A stretch of 64,000 bases of DNA from Erpobdella octoculata (GCA_963978895.1 OZ022247.1:6260437-6324436); one strand, 5' to 3'; shown: positions 12,798-25,650, counted from the stretch's first letter. A program made the numbers and translations. The notes: generated by a model from the letters alone, not told the origin.

Positions 12798-14365
12798 CTG
12801 TTGCATTGTTGATGGAGAAGGTGTTTCCGTAGTTCTGAAGTGTGGTTGGACTAAGGTGGTAGCTCACTTCAGAGTTTACCCCAAGATCGAGGTCGTATGC
12901 CGTCACCTTGACCACCGAGGTCATTAGAAGACTGTTTTCATTCAAATAGGCCTCGTATTCTCTCTAAGATGGTAATTTATTTATGTCACTTGCTCGAAGA
13001 CAAAATAGAAAATAAATGATTCTCTGACATTTTTCAATATGATATACTGCAAACGTGATTATTTGATTTAAAATATAAATGTAAAAATATATCAACTTAA
13101 AAATAAATATTTGAACGAAATTAAATTCATCAACAACAAAACAAATTTGTTTTTAAATTCTCCACACATGATAACTGGATTTGTGAACAAATGTGGAGAA
13201 GTGAAATTGAATTATTATAAATTATCACAAAAACTTTGAAGTTTACAATTTTATCAGTGAATAGAAGTTCTTCCTTTGAAATCATTACGCAATTTTAATT
13301 TCATAAATTATGCAAACTTGAAAATGAATTAATTTAATAAATTATTTTATAACAAACTAAATTAACCACGCTAGAATAAACAAAGTACAAAAGAAATAAC
13401 AAAAAACTGAAACGTCTTCAAGAAGACACAGACCCACCTGAGTGAAAACAGGCCGGTGGTCATTTGCATCTGCCACCCTGATCCTCACTGACAGCACTGC
13501 GGACTTCGGAGGCACACCCCCGTCCCAAGCCGTGACTTTCAAAAAATGGAGGTCGTTTGTCTCCCTGTCGAGTTGGGAGTTTAAGATTAATTTGAGGTCA
13601 GTGGATCCATCTAATTTCTCAGCGTAGCGTAGTGAAAATCTCTCGATGAGGGTGGTTGTGAAAGGTGGAGTTACATTGTATGTCCTTCTGCCTTTTTTCT
13701 CTTGTTCTCTCTTTTCTGTCTGTTATTTACGAAAACTGATCAACGCTATTCGAAATATTTCATGAATTTTTATCTTAAAAAAAATAAGTTTTTGATTTGT
13801 TTAAAACATTCGAGGTCATTGAACGACAAGCCATAAGTTTTTTAAATCCTTTATTTACTTCAATGTTAAAACATTTAATCTTGTTAATGTTTAAGAAAAT
13901 GCGATAAAAAGAGTTGATTGATGAAATATAAATTATTATGAAGAAATAAACGTAACCGTATTCATGAAGTGAATGAAAAGGAAACTTTCAAGTGAATTAT
14001 GCGGGTGATAACTTTATGACGATTAGGAGCGACGTGAAACGTGAGAAGATCCCTCTCTCTCTCCTCCCTCCTTCTCTTCCTCTCTCCCTTTCCCTCATTT
14101 TACCGCACATCTCTCTTTCTCATCTCACAGTAACTGCCCAAATTAGTGACAGGGTTGTGCACTTATTACTGGCCATTAAGTGAGGAAGGAGAAGATTTTG
14201 ATGGGCGCACGAGTGTCTCATTAAATGAGCCAGGGAGACTGGCACTTGAGGGAATATGATTTATTCTAAGCTTCCAGAAAGCCTCGTGTACTTTATGTCA
14301 AGCCAATTCATCACACGCTGTTTCATGCCATACATACATACATACATACATACATACATACATAC

Positions 14366-14396
<31 letters not shown>

Positions 14397-17300
14397 CATA
14401 CATACATACATACATACATACATACATACATACATACATACATACATACATACATACATACATACATACATACATACATACATACATACATACATACATA
14501 CATACATACATACATACATACATACATACATACATACATACATACATACATACATACATACATACATACATACATACATACATACATACTTACATACATA
14601 CATACCTACATACATACATACATACATACATACATACATACATACATACATACATACATACATACATACATACATACATACATACATACATACAAACAAA
14701 CATTTATGCCAGTGGGGTTGGCCGGAGTTTTTAGAGCTTTTAATCTTGTTTTTCTCTCGCTCCCGTTTCCTTCCCTGCTTGCTCTAACGCTCCCGCTCGC
14801 TCTCCCATTAAATCTAACTCTGGCCGTTTCGTCTAAAAACTGTAAAATCAAGGCCCAGCAAATTAGTGCATACAAAGACTTGAACGGATTTTTTCAACTA
14901 CATCCCTCATGGGAACTCCTGTAGTGACAAATAAAATTATGCGTTTTTATGCTTTCCCGGGATTCGTCGACAGCTGTTTATTCTAATCTCTTCAGTTGAA
15001 AAAATAATTGAGTTACAATAATGTACGACTGACCATCATAAGCAGTGATTCGTTTTTAAACGCTTTATAATAACTTCATCGTTTTAAAAAATATTAATCG
15101 AAATTTAAATAATAAAACTTTTTGTCAACAAAATTAAACTATCACTTTTAAGTTCATTGCAAAACTAAAAAACTAATTTGTCAAACCATGGATTAATTAT
15201 ACAAATTTTGTTTTTTTTTATACCAAAAAGAAAATATTTTATAAGTTCCACCTTTACATACTTTACATATCAAGTAATCAGAAGACTGTCGTAATAGGTT
15301 TTCTACTGTATAAGCTTATAATTTTAAAAAATTATTTCCGAAAAATTAAAAACGGTCAAATAACAAATTTAAAGAATTTTTGAATAACAAAGTCTTATTT
15401 AAAATTTTGTTAAAAATATATTTACTGGTTTAATTTGTTATTTGTTTTCAATACTTTATATTATGAATGTTTTCGTGCCAATTCTAAATAATTTTAAGCT
15501 TAATTTTTAAATAATTTTAAATTTATTTTCAAATAATTTTCAATTGTATTTTTTATATAAATTTCAAAATATCTGGTGATTGAAAGAAAGAAACCCTTCT
15601 AGTTCAAAAGTTAATTTTCTGTGTTTTCTAAAAAAAATTTTCATAAAAAAAAACAAAATCATCTGGGAAAAAATATTTAATTATTTTTTAATACAAATTC
15701 TTTTTTAATACAAATTATTTTTTAATACAAATTATTTTTTTGATACAAATTATTTTTTTAATAAGAATTATTTTTTTAATAAAAATTATTTTTTAATGCA
15801 AATTATTTTTTTAATACAAATATTTTTTTAATACAAATTATTTTTTAATACAAATTATTTTTTTAATACAAATTAATTTTTTAATACAAATTGTTTTTTT
15901 AATACAAATTATTTTTTTAATACAAATTATTTTTTTAATACAAATTATTTTTTTAATACAAATTATTTTTTTAATACAAATTATTTTTTAATGTTAATTA
16001 AAATTTTTAACTTCAAAACATGTTTCAAATTTTAAATAAATAAATGCTTAACAGTTATTGAGTCCGACAAAACAGCATTTATGTTTTATTTATCTACAAA
16101 GCATCAGTCTGATCAGTCATTGATTCAGTGTGCCAGAATTTTGGAAGAACTTGCCATACATGTCACTCCAATGGCTGTTTGATGACGGTTACAATGTTTC
16201 AAAAAATATATTTACGGGAATGAATTTCTGTAAGCTAAAAATAAATGCGCTGAACCAAGTCTTTCAGATTCGTGACGCCAGGATTCAGCGTTCAAGAGCT
16301 TTTGCTGCTTCAGACATGCAAACAAAAACAACAAGACTCACAAGCCGACATACAAATAAACCGACAAGCATACATACAGGCAAACTGTTAAGTAAGTCCA
16401 CAAGCAGACAAGCAAGCAAACCAACACAAAAACACACAAGCAAATGCAGGCAAACAAAAATTTCTAGATTTATAGTAAGGTTATCGGCACCCTGCCAAAA
16501 TTCTGGTGCTGTTTATTTTAAGGAACTTGACTTTTCGGTGTGTGACATGCAAAATTGAAAGCGCTGATATAAATATTTATAAAATAATACATTTATAGCA
16601 ATGCTTATGTTATAATAAATTTATATTAACAAAAATTAAATTGATTTTTGAAAATCAAGATACAGAGTCAAAAAACTTAATTGATTAAAATAGTAGTCTT
16701 GAAAAAATGATTCAGCCTTAAATTTCTATAACGACCAGCTAAAATAACCTTCAGTTCTTCAAGCGTGTACATCTTAACATCAAGTCCTGGACTGTCAAGA
16801 TCTGTGGCGGCTGGAAGTTGAAAAGTTGTTCCAACTGGTGCATCCTCGTTCACTTCCAGTTCTAATGTTGACGATTCGAATTTTGGTGGATTGTCGTTGA
16901 TGTCGATGATAACCACTGCTACTTTAATCAACTGGAAATGACTCATCGGTAGAACGACCACATAGAGCCAAAGTCGGCAGGATTGCTGCTCGGTATCTAA
17001 AGACGCTGTTTCTGCTGCTGATGACGACGATGATTGTGAAAATGATGATGATAATGGTGATGACGATGATGAAACTGATGATAATGATGACGCGAGAAAT
17101 GAAGAGGTCGATTTTGGGCAGATACTTTCGCGATCGATACGCTCATTGGTCCGGATTTGACCTGAAAACTCATCGATAATGAATCCTGTGATCAGCGACC
17201 TGTGTCTCGGAATGGTGCCGATTGAGTGATTGAATGTCGTGAAAAAAGAAGATGAAGAAGAAGATGATGAAGAAGAGGAAGAGGAAGATGAGGAATGTGT

Positions 17301-17906
17301 TGAAGATGGCTGGTTGAGGAGTTTGAAAGTTTTTCTCACAGGATTGTGTTTCGAATCGAAATCGAAAGTTCTTGTAAAGTGATATTCATTTTGGAAATTC
17401 CTACTCTGTAGGTACTTTCCGTCTGCTATGTCTTTTCCAACATCTCCAACAAAAGTACCTGGTCTGGTTTCTTCGTATATCGAATACTGCAGGTAGTTGT
17501 CATCTGACGAATCATCGTTCAGCATGTCTTTTGAATCCGTAAAAATCTTGTCATCCGTTGATCTCTTCATTCTTTTAATTTTTATTTTATTTTCTTGATT
17601 TTGTTGCTGTTCTAGGAGAACATGTTGAGTTTGTGGTTTTTGTAGGAAAACATGCTGCTTTCCTTCAACGTCGATGTTGCCACGAAAGAAATGTTTATAA
17701 ATTTTCTTTTTATCAAAAAAAGATCTTGAAAAAGAGAGACCGGAAGTGGTGTGGTTCAAATTTGTTTCTCGTTTCTCTTCCTGTGGTGCTTCTCCGGCAG
17801 TAAAAGCAAAAAAATTTCCATTCACTCCTGACGACGCTAATCCGGTCACAAAGGCAGAAGCCGTCCAAAGACACAAAACAACAACAACTGATAAATTCCG
17901 AATCAT
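12798..17906 (-). CDS. Protocadherin-like cadherin, first three coding exons (partial at the 3' end)
   Basis: Single-pass cell-adhesion receptor of the cadherin family; calcium-dependent homophilic adhesion is the family role. My exons are 16749-17906 (phase 0 donor), 13438-13719 (phase 0) and 12798-12963 (ends phase 1); reading frame is kept across both joins. The start at 17906 is followed by a hydrophobic signal peptide (residues about 1-25) and a basic, possibly cleaved prodomain. EC1 runs to the calcium motif DINDN at residues 335-339 and contains IDRE. EC2 contains LDRE, AWDGG and ends at ADAND near residue 470. EC3 starts with YDLDLG and is cut at the window's last recognisable exon. 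The NDNPPKF linkers and the N-terminal EC1 style (YSIYEE, GTFVGDV) resemble protocadherins rather than classical cadherins. EC1 is unusual in holding two polyserine stretches. Transmembrane and cytoplasmic exons were not found. Family call is firm; subfamily is inference. Confidence 0.85.
13735..14330. other. Intron 1 of the protocadherin-like gene, unique part
   Basis: AT-rich intron sequence with a CTCTCCTCC pyrimidine-rich stretch at about 14050-14120. The rest of the intron is mostly repeats listed separately. Confidence 0.5.
14331..14693 (+). repeat. CATA tetranucleotide microsatellite
   Basis: About 90 copies with three single-base variants; lies in intron 1 of the protocadherin-like gene. 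It is the reverse complement of the tract at 8814-9142. Confidence 0.97.
14735..14815 (+). repeat. CGCTCCCGTTTCC-type dispersed repeat, copy 1
   Basis: Short tract of CGCTCCCG and TTGCTC modules behind TTTAATCTTGTTTTTCTCT. Shares structure with 19250-19335, 20140-20395 and 35325-35500. Confidence 0.55.
15660..15995 (+). repeat. 17-18-base AT-only minisatellite
   Basis: About 18 copies of ATTTTTTTAATACAAATT with T-run length variation, in intron 1 of the protocadherin-like gene. Confidence 0.9.
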
Positions 17907-17978
17907 GACGCTACAAAAATGACAGCCGGAACTTGACTATATCGTTTTTATGTCATTCCAGATATATAAATGCAGCAC

Positions 17979-17990
17979 CTGAGAAAAAAA
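17979..17990 (-). promoter_or_regulatory. Candidate 3' splice site of a 5'-UTR intron of the protocadherin-like gene
   Basis: On the minus strand a T-run followed by CTCAG lies about 72 bases before the protocadherin start codon. This is a good acceptor, so the transcript probably begins further upstream (higher coordinate) and the first intron lies in the 5' UTR. A TTTATATATC TATA-like string just downstream of it is the competing explanation, as a core promoter. Confidence 0.35.
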
Positions 17991-18086
17991 ATATTGAATT
18001 TGCGAGAACTTTTTTTATTTAAAAAAAAAAACTCCGTCAATTATGAGAGCGAAATTATATTTTAGATTCATGTCGACTGTTTACGT

Positions 18087-18117
18087 CACCTGTCACGTGG
18101 GCATGTCACGTGACAAG
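18087..18117. promoter_or_regulatory. Paired CACGTG E-boxes upstream of the protocadherin-like gene
   Basis: Two GTCACGTG motifs lie within about 25 bases of each other, 190-210 bases upstream of the protocadherin start codon. CACGTG is the canonical bHLH-leucine zipper (USF/MITF/Myc-type) site. The pairing and location suggest a regulatory element; function is inference. Confidence 0.35.
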
Positions 18118-19249
18118 CATATCGGCAGCTTGTAGGACACGTTTTTGTGTATCAAAGTCATTTTTCAAGCTTCATTAAGAACTGACCAATGAATGTCTGC
18201 TCGTTCATCACATCGCCTTCATTCGAGGGTTCAAATCCTCAAAACAGTCCCACTGCCAATCAGCCAATGCGTGTTCACATGACTGGGCTTTGTTCTTCGG
18301 TTTGCTGTTTTTCGTTTGAATAACTGAACAAAGCAAACTCATATTTCTATTTTTTTTGCATTTATGACGTTTTCTAGATTTATTTCAACTTCCAAAATGT
18401 TTTTTTTATTTTCTTGAATCTAACTGCTAAGTAAGTCAGAGTTTTTGAAAAGAGTTTTACTTATATTTGAAAAATAATTTTGACATAATATCTTCAATAA
18501 TTTCTTTATAATTATTTTAAAAATTTATAAAAAAAAAACAAACATTTCATATTATTTTCAGGCCATCTCATTATCTCTTGTCCAATCAGAGACAAAAAAA
18601 TTCCTTATTAATATTCAGGATGTTATCAAAAGATCTTAGATCGCAGAAAACACAAAACACGTCTGCGATTAAACTCTTTATAGAACTCGGTATGACTATA
18701 CAATTTTTATTTCTTGAAAAAAAATTTTTATTTCAGTTAATCATTTCATTTAGTCATGTTTGACATAAGTTAATGCGCTTTAGATGTCTGTTGAGTCATC
18801 AGTTTGTCATCTTAGACAGGTTAATGAATTTTTTATAGCTCCATGACACCTGTATTAAATACATTTACAAGATGAAAATAATTGCGCTGACCAAAATATC
18901 TTGCATAATAATAATCTAAAAATATATATATGAAAAATAACTGTTTGTTTGTCTTTTATGCAAATCCAAACCTCTAAGTTTAGAACAATTATAACAAAAT
19001 TTGACATCAGGGTAGAAAGTCATAGGGTCTTTTTTAATTTACAATTTTTTTTAAATTTTTCATGACCAAAAACTTTCCAGGCCAAAAGTATCCAAGCCAA
19101 ACGTGACCATGTACAAACATCATAGGTTATTGCGTAACAAAATTCAAATTAAGCTTACTTACGTAACAGATGAAGTTTTCAAGCAGTTTTTAGCAAATCT
19201 ATTGTAAGTTTTATGTGTCAAAACAAGTTATGAGAGAGTGGAAAAAAGA

Positions 19250-19335
19250 ATAGGAGCGGGAGCGGGAGAGCAGGCGGGAGAACGGGATTGGAAAGCAAAC
19301 GGGAACAAGAGAGCAAGCGGAAACGGAAGAGCAAA
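19250..19335 (-). repeat. CGCTCCCG-type dispersed repeat, copy 2 (reverse orientation)
   Basis: GGGAGCGGGAGAGCAGGCGGG and related modules, the complement of the tracts at 14735 and 20140. Confidence 0.55.
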
Positions 19336-19549
19336 CATCGACACATTTAACACATAAAAACAAAAAGTAAATGGAAATCATACAAAAAACGGCGATATGA
19401 AGTCATCGAACAAGACTTCCTTTAATGAAACATTATACAACACAAATCAATAATAATATAAGTAAGTTTTACGTAATTACCGAATAACAAAATAAAACAC
19501 GGAGAGGCAAACTAAACCGCTTAAGACGTTCAATAGGTGTAACGTACAC

Positions 19550-19628
19550 GTAGAGGGCATTGTATGTACAACTTTTGTGAACTACGTTGAGAGCATTGTA
19601 TGTACAACTTTTGTGAACTACGTTGAGA
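19550..19628 (+). repeat. 36-base direct repeat, two copies
   Basis: Two exact adjacent copies of a unit starting GCATTGTATGTACAACTTTT and ending in ACGTTGAGA. Confidence 0.85.
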
Positions 19629-20139
19629 GCGAGAGAGAGGTATGTGGGCAACAACACGAATTAAAGCAAAGTTATCCTAAACCGCCGGGCACCAATCTAC
19701 GCCATCTCGCATAATAATATAGTCGTTGTGAATAAGATGCTCAAATGCGTCACTTAAATCGCTACGCCAAGCTATTTTACACTTAAAATATCGATATATC
19801 GATATTTAAACAAGTGGATCAAAAAACAAAGTTTTTTTAAAAACACACTTTTATATAGTCGAGTGTGTAGGCCACATTCTGTTACATAACCAACGAGTAT
19901 ATAAGCATAGACACTAAATAGTTCGACAGACAGAGAAGTCAAGTTAAGTGAAAGTGTGTAAAAAATATCAATATCGACGTCGATATATCGAGTAAAAAAT
20001 ATCAATACATCGATATATCGATCGAATGTTCAAAGGATTTCGGGTTTTTAAAATAACAGTTTATTTAGGTCAATATTATCAATAGTAATTTTTATACAAA
20101 ACTAGCGGGTTATCCGAGTTTTTTTATCGTTGTTGTATC

Positions 20140-20395
20140 GTTCCCGTTTCCTTCTCCACTTGCTCTCACGCTCCCGGTCGCTTTCCCGTTCCCGTTTGCT
20201 CTCCCGTTTCCGGTCGCTTTCCTGCTCTCGGCCGTTATTGGCTCCGGATCTTTATCCCGTTCCGGATCGCTTTCCCGCTCCCTGTCGCTTTCCCGCTCCC
20301 TGTCGCTTTCCCGCTCCCTGTCGCTTTCCCGCTCCCTTTCGCTTTCCCGCTTCAGGTCGCTTTCCTGTTTCCGGTCGCTATCCCGCTCCCTCTTG
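20140..20395 (+). repeat. CGCTTTCCCGCTCCCTGT minisatellite (CGCTCCCG family, copy 3)
   Basis: About fourteen 18-base units, the middle four being nearly identical. Preceded by GAGTTTTTTTATCGTT, as in the 35 kb copy. Confidence 0.85.
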
Positions 20396-20837
20396 AAGCA
20401 CGAATTCCGAATTAGAAAAATTAAACAATTCTTGAGGTTGAAGTGATTTAGAGGGTACCGTGATAAGTCGCGAATACATAAACAAAAGAACTGACGAGTG
20501 CAAGTGCAAAGAGTGCTAGTTAGTTACATAGATAAATAACAAGTAAATTAAAAACGAATTTTTAAAACCCAATGCTTTTATATGTAATTAAAACACAAAT
20601 TTTGCAATCAATTTTTTGCAAACACATATACATAAATTCCTAGATAAAAAAATATAATAAACACACACACGTACACATATACATAAATATATATAAATTA
20701 ATTAAAATTAACTAAATTAATTGACTTATTGTAAAACTAATAATTGAATATTGCATTGTCTACTATTTTGAGCATGTATGCAAAATTTGAAAAAAATCTA
20801 TCATCAGGAAGTGACTCAAAAATTGATTGCAAGATTT

Positions 20838-21080
20838 GAAACAGACAGAGAAACAGACAGACAGAGAAACAGACAGACAGAGAAACAGACAGACAGAGAA
20901 ACAGACAGACAGAGAAACAGACAGACAGAGAAACAGACAGACAGAGAAACAGACAGACAGAGAAACAGACAGACAGAGAAACAGACAGAGAAACAGACAG
21001 ACAGAGAAACAGACAGACAGAGAAACAGACAGACAGAGAAACAGACAGACAGAGAAACAGACAGACAGAGAAACAGAGAC
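20838..21080 (+). repeat. 16-base ACAGACAGACAGAGAA minisatellite
   Basis: About fifteen units, nearly perfect, with one 12-base short unit. Confidence 0.95.
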
Positions 21081-21244
21081 GACGAGTTAATAAAAGCATT
21101 GGTAAAAAATATATCGGTTTTCATAAAATTTTCGATATTGGTTATTTTGTATCGATATATCAATATATCGGATCAAAATATATCAGCTGAAAATAAATAG
21201 AAATATCGATACATCGATATATCGATATTTTTCAACATCCCTAG

Positions 21245-21725
21245 CAACGCCACGTGCACAGACTGAACTCCACAAAACTCCACCGAAACGCAAGCATTAG
21301 AGTCCCATGATCAAAGTACTGTCTCCATCAAGAAAATCCTGACACAAATAAGTTCTGTACTTGAAGACGCCACCAGGACTAACGGTTGAAGACAAGCGGA
21401 AAGTGACATGGGAAGCGAAAATATGTTTGGCCATCATCGTGTGCAGCAGCCCAAGTTGAAGTGCAGCGAGTAATTTTATGAGCAGACCTGATCTTGTGCA
21501 CGAAAGTGTGGTGCTTGTTTGTAGACAGCACTCTCCGAATGAGAACGAAGAGGTGTGACGCCACGGTCGATAGAAAAATTAGAAAATGAACGATGACTCA
21601 GTGCTTTCAAGAACCGTCTCGAAACTTGCTCATCCACATCAGATGCAAGGAAGCTGATTTTCCGCCGTTTCTGGCCCCTTCCCCCATCAAGGCAGTCTAG
21701 ATCCGCCACTGTATTATATACATAC
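21245..21725. mobile_element. Possible transposon-derived segment
   Basis: GC-richer than its surroundings, with a minus-strand open frame of about 83 codons (21476-21727) and a right end CAGTGGCGGATCTAGACTGC (minus strand), which resembles hAT-type ends. No conserved transposase motif was recognised. Confidence 0.35.
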
Positions 21726-21765
21726 ACACATAGATAAATATATATAGAGAAAGAATAGAAGGTTG

Positions 21766-21766
<1 letters not shown>

Positions 21767-21861
<95 letters not shown>
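21767..21861. repeat. AT dinucleotide microsatellite
   Basis: Perfect (AT)n of about 94 bases. Confidence 0.97.
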
Positions 21862-21862
<1 letters not shown>

Positions 21863-22246
21863 AAAAGATAGATGGATAGACAGATAGCATATATTATAAA
21901 CCTACCTTCTTTCTGTCTATTGAGAAAACTTGAATATTACGTGTGTGATCCATAGGGAGATTGGAATAATAAAATTATTAATAATTTATAAAAGAAGAAA
22001 AAATATGTTATGAGTGTTAAATACTTTTATAAAGGAAAACGCTGAATAAATCGAAAAAGTTGTTAACGATGTTGTCAACAATTACAACAACAATAAGATT
22101 ATTCATATTAATAATTAATAACAACGATATTTAACTTATGTTATTATCATTGGTATAATTATTGTTTTTGCTATTATTAATAATAATTTTGTTGTTATTA
22201 CCAATAGTAATAATAATAATATTAATGCAATAATTATTGTTAGTTA

Positions 22247-22446
22247 NNNNNNNNNNNNNNNNNNNNNNNNNNNNNNNNNNNNNNNNNNNNNNNNNNNNNN
22301 NNNNNNNNNNNNNNNNNNNNNNNNNNNNNNNNNNNNNNNNNNNNNNNNNNNNNNNNNNNNNNNNNNNNNNNNNNNNNNNNNNNNNNNNNNNNNNNNNNNN
22401 NNNNNNNNNNNNNNNNNNNNNNNNNNNNNNNNNNNNNNNNNNNNNN
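22247..22446. other. Assembly gap (200 N)
   Basis: Exactly 200 undetermined bases. The left flank is ATT/AAT-rich, so an unresolved AT-rich repeat probably sits in the gap. Confidence 0.99.
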
Positions 22447-22799
22447 AAAAATTTCTCATTTACCGATAGGCTGATAGCAAGCTCGTCAGTTTAGGAAACC
22501 ATGATGAACAATATTAGATGAGGAACAATTGAAGTCAGAAGCCTTGAACGATAAATATGAACAATGAATTTAAATTTATTTTTACAATCTGCAACTCCTT
22601 TTTGTTAAACACAAAATGTTAGATCATAATGATAATCTTATAATAATTAATAATAATATAACGCAATTAATCACGTGCAATGCAACAAACGAAACAAATT
22701 GAAAGATACACAGTAAATCATGATTTTAAAAACTAAAAACAAATTACCAAAGCCGTGCCACTTACTTAAGTTCGAAAGAGAGTGAGCTCTATGAAATCA

Positions 22800-23192
22800 A
22801 AACAAAGGTCGTATCCGGCGGCACCATAGATATCTATGGGCGGCACTAAACAACACACATATTTATTTAATTTAATATTTATATTTAAAACCTTAAAAAC
22901 TTTAAAAAAAACTAAAAATATTTTGTATAATTTAACTATAAATTAATTTATTTTTATTTTGTAGAAAAAAAATTTACTCCAACTTACTACCGCTGACCAA
23001 AACGTTTTTTGTCCATAAAACATCAACGGAGGAACCAATTTATTTAAAATTTTACAGGAACCACCGCTTGAATAAGATACATAAGTGTGCCAAATTTCAA
23101 TTAAATCTGTTCAGCCGTTTACCTTTTATGTCCGAACAAACAAACAAACAAACAAACAAACAAACAAACATTTCATTTTTATATATAAGATT
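22800..23192 (+). mobile_element. Interspersed repeat end with CAAA tail
   Basis: Contains GCCAAATTTCAATTAAATCTGTTCAGCCGTTT-like sequence split by small variants, then (CAAA)n and TTTTTATATATAAGATT. This order (CCAAATTT, TTCAGCCGTTT, short tandem tail, TATATATAAGAT) is common at ends of invertebrate transposons. A perfect 16-base palindrome CCATAGATATCTATGG lies near 22825. Confidence 0.5.
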
Positions 23193-23734
23193 ATAAGTGA
23201 GAACTCAACTAACGATTTCTAAAAAGCACATTTTGATGAATTTGGTGATGGAGGTTTTACAAAAGTAATTGCATTCTAGGGTAGGAAAGAATTTTGTACC
23301 TGTTCCTCACTGCTTATACTCGCGTAGAAAAAATACGACAATTTATAAACATAGATTTGTTCCTTCACATGCATAAAACCATCCCGTATAATCAATCAAC
23401 TGCGAGTGACCATACCTCAGCAGACATCAAATGTTTGCCCCCCACCCTCTGCTCTTTTTTACTCTCAAATGAGGACCCAATTAAACGCTATTCCCAATCC
23501 TCCTTTTAATTTTCCAGTGACAAATTGGCTTTTCCGTTTAACAAAGGAAAGTCTGGATGTGAACCTGTACGTAAATGTCCACTCGTTGTACGTAGATGTC
23601 CACTCGTGCAGCCTCTACCATAAAAGGAAGTTTTTTTTCTCTTTTTTCCTTCCTTTTCAATATCTCAATGTGAAAGCCGGCTGGCTGGCTGGCTATCTAC
23701 AGAACATCTTAGTGAAGTCCCTTTCATCGTTCTG

Positions 23735-24200
23735 AACTTATCATCATAACCATGACCATCGCACAACCATGGCCATCATAACCCTTACCATCATAACCAT
23801 TACCATCATAACCAATCATTACCATCATAACCAACAATCATTACCATAGTAATCATAGTAATCATAACTAGTAAAATCGTAACCATGGCCATCATAACTA
23901 ATCACTACCATCATAACCATGACCATCATAATCAATCATTGCTATGATAATCAATCATTATCATCTTAACCAATCATTACCATCTTAACCAATCATTACC
24001 ATCTTAACCAATCATTACCAACTTAACCAATTATTACCATCTTAACCAATCATTACCATCTTAACCAATCATTACCATCGTAACCATGGCCATCATAACT
24101 ATAACCATCACCATCATAAGCATAATAATCGGCACCACAATCATTACCATCACACCATCAGTGACCATCACTTTCATAATCATCATTACCACTTACATGC
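23735..24200 (+). repeat. CATCATAACCATTAC-type minisatellite
   Basis: Imperfect 12- to 20-base units; a regular 20-base block CCATCTTAACCAATCATTA spans about 23950-24080. Confidence 0.85.
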
Positions 24201-25140
24201 ACACATACACACAGAGCTGCTATATTGAATGACGTACGTGTTGAATTGACCAAACAGGAAATGACATGTCAACATAAAATTAATTAAACCTTCTTAGAAC
24301 TGGCAAAACTCTAAGTTTGACGATGAACATTAAATCATGAAAAAATCAATAATCTAATTATTTATCATTATAACATAATTGTTAAGAAACAATTAAAGTG
24401 TTATTTGTAATTAATATTTACGTAATATAACCGTAAATAGTTGTTTCAATTGTGAAAAATAAAGAAAAAAAGAACTTAGCAAATCGCAGTTGAAAGCTTT
24501 CCATTTGTTTCTTCTTGACGTGACATAGTCCGTAAAAGCCTGATAAAATGTTAATTTAAAGACCATCGAAAAACTTCCAGATAAATAAAAATTGAAAAAC
24601 TTGCTATAAAATTCATTAAAAACAGCAAAGTAATTAGAAAAATTGCTTAAAAATGTGATTATTAAAAACTAGAAACGTTCGTCACGAAAGATGTTTCTTC
24701 GCTTAGCATATTTTTTTCTTCAAGAAACTTCTAATCATGGCGGTGGAAATTTCTAGGCAGTCATACGAGAATAAACTCGGTTCTTGGTGATCTATTTTTA
24801 ATTCTTTCTCTCTTTAAAGATTCATTTTGTAAAAAAACTGATAAAAATAAACCAGAATTAAAAAGAATAAATAAGCTATATTGCATTGAATAGCTGTTTT
24901 TATTAATAGTTTATTTGAATGTAATGAAACTAAAAAGTAAATTTTTGCATTACCTGTATTGATCGGCCAGTCTCAAATAATTATTATTATAACAAAAGCT
25001 AATATGTTATATTACTAAATGCTAATAATAATTATAATAACAAGTAAACAAATTACTTTAATTTTGTATTTTTAATAATGTTATATGTATAAAATAGGGC
25101 TATATGGTATAATGCACAAAAAATTTAATATCATTGTTAT
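24201..25140. other. AT-rich sequence, no gene seen
   Basis: No supported coding or structural signal. Confidence 0.5.
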
Positions 25141-25144
25141 TGAT

Positions 25145-25541
<397 letters not shown>

Positions 25542-25609
25542 ATTATTATAATAAATAGTACTAATGCAAATTTATTTAGCTGGGTTGACCGGGTCTTTCG
25601 GTTTTTTCT

Positions 25610-25650
<41 letters not shown>

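Larger units (their letters stand above)
19786..21244. mobile_element. Probable non-autonomous hAT-like element(s) bounded by ATATCGATATATCGAT motifs
   Basis: ATCGATATATCGAT strings occur at 19786-19808, 19970-20025, 21150-21180 and 21200-21230. The last runs into TTTTTCAACATCCCTAG, which read from the minus strand is CTAGGGATGTTGAAAAA, a hAT-style terminus. The interior holds a CGCTCCCG repeat and an ACAGACAG minisatellite but no transposase. Exact left end and target-site duplication were not established. Confidence 0.45.

Noticed and set aside
13442..13627. Plus-strand frame over a cadherin exon
   Set aside because: Shadow of the minus-strand exon 13438-13719.
16130..16558. 142-residue plus-strand frame
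   Set aside because: Composition is driven by ACAAGCAxACA-type repeats in its second half; no domain, no splice support, and it is antisense to the protocadherin-like intron.
18180..18260. tRNA gene suggested by GGTTCAAATCC
   Set aside because: The B box and a short T-stem are present, but no acceptor stem, D-arm or anticodon arm pairs at the right distances.
21476..21727. 83-residue minus-strand frame as a host gene
   Set aside because: Its start lies by a transposon-like end (CAGTGGCGGATCTAG) and no conserved domain is seen; kept only as possible transposon sequence.
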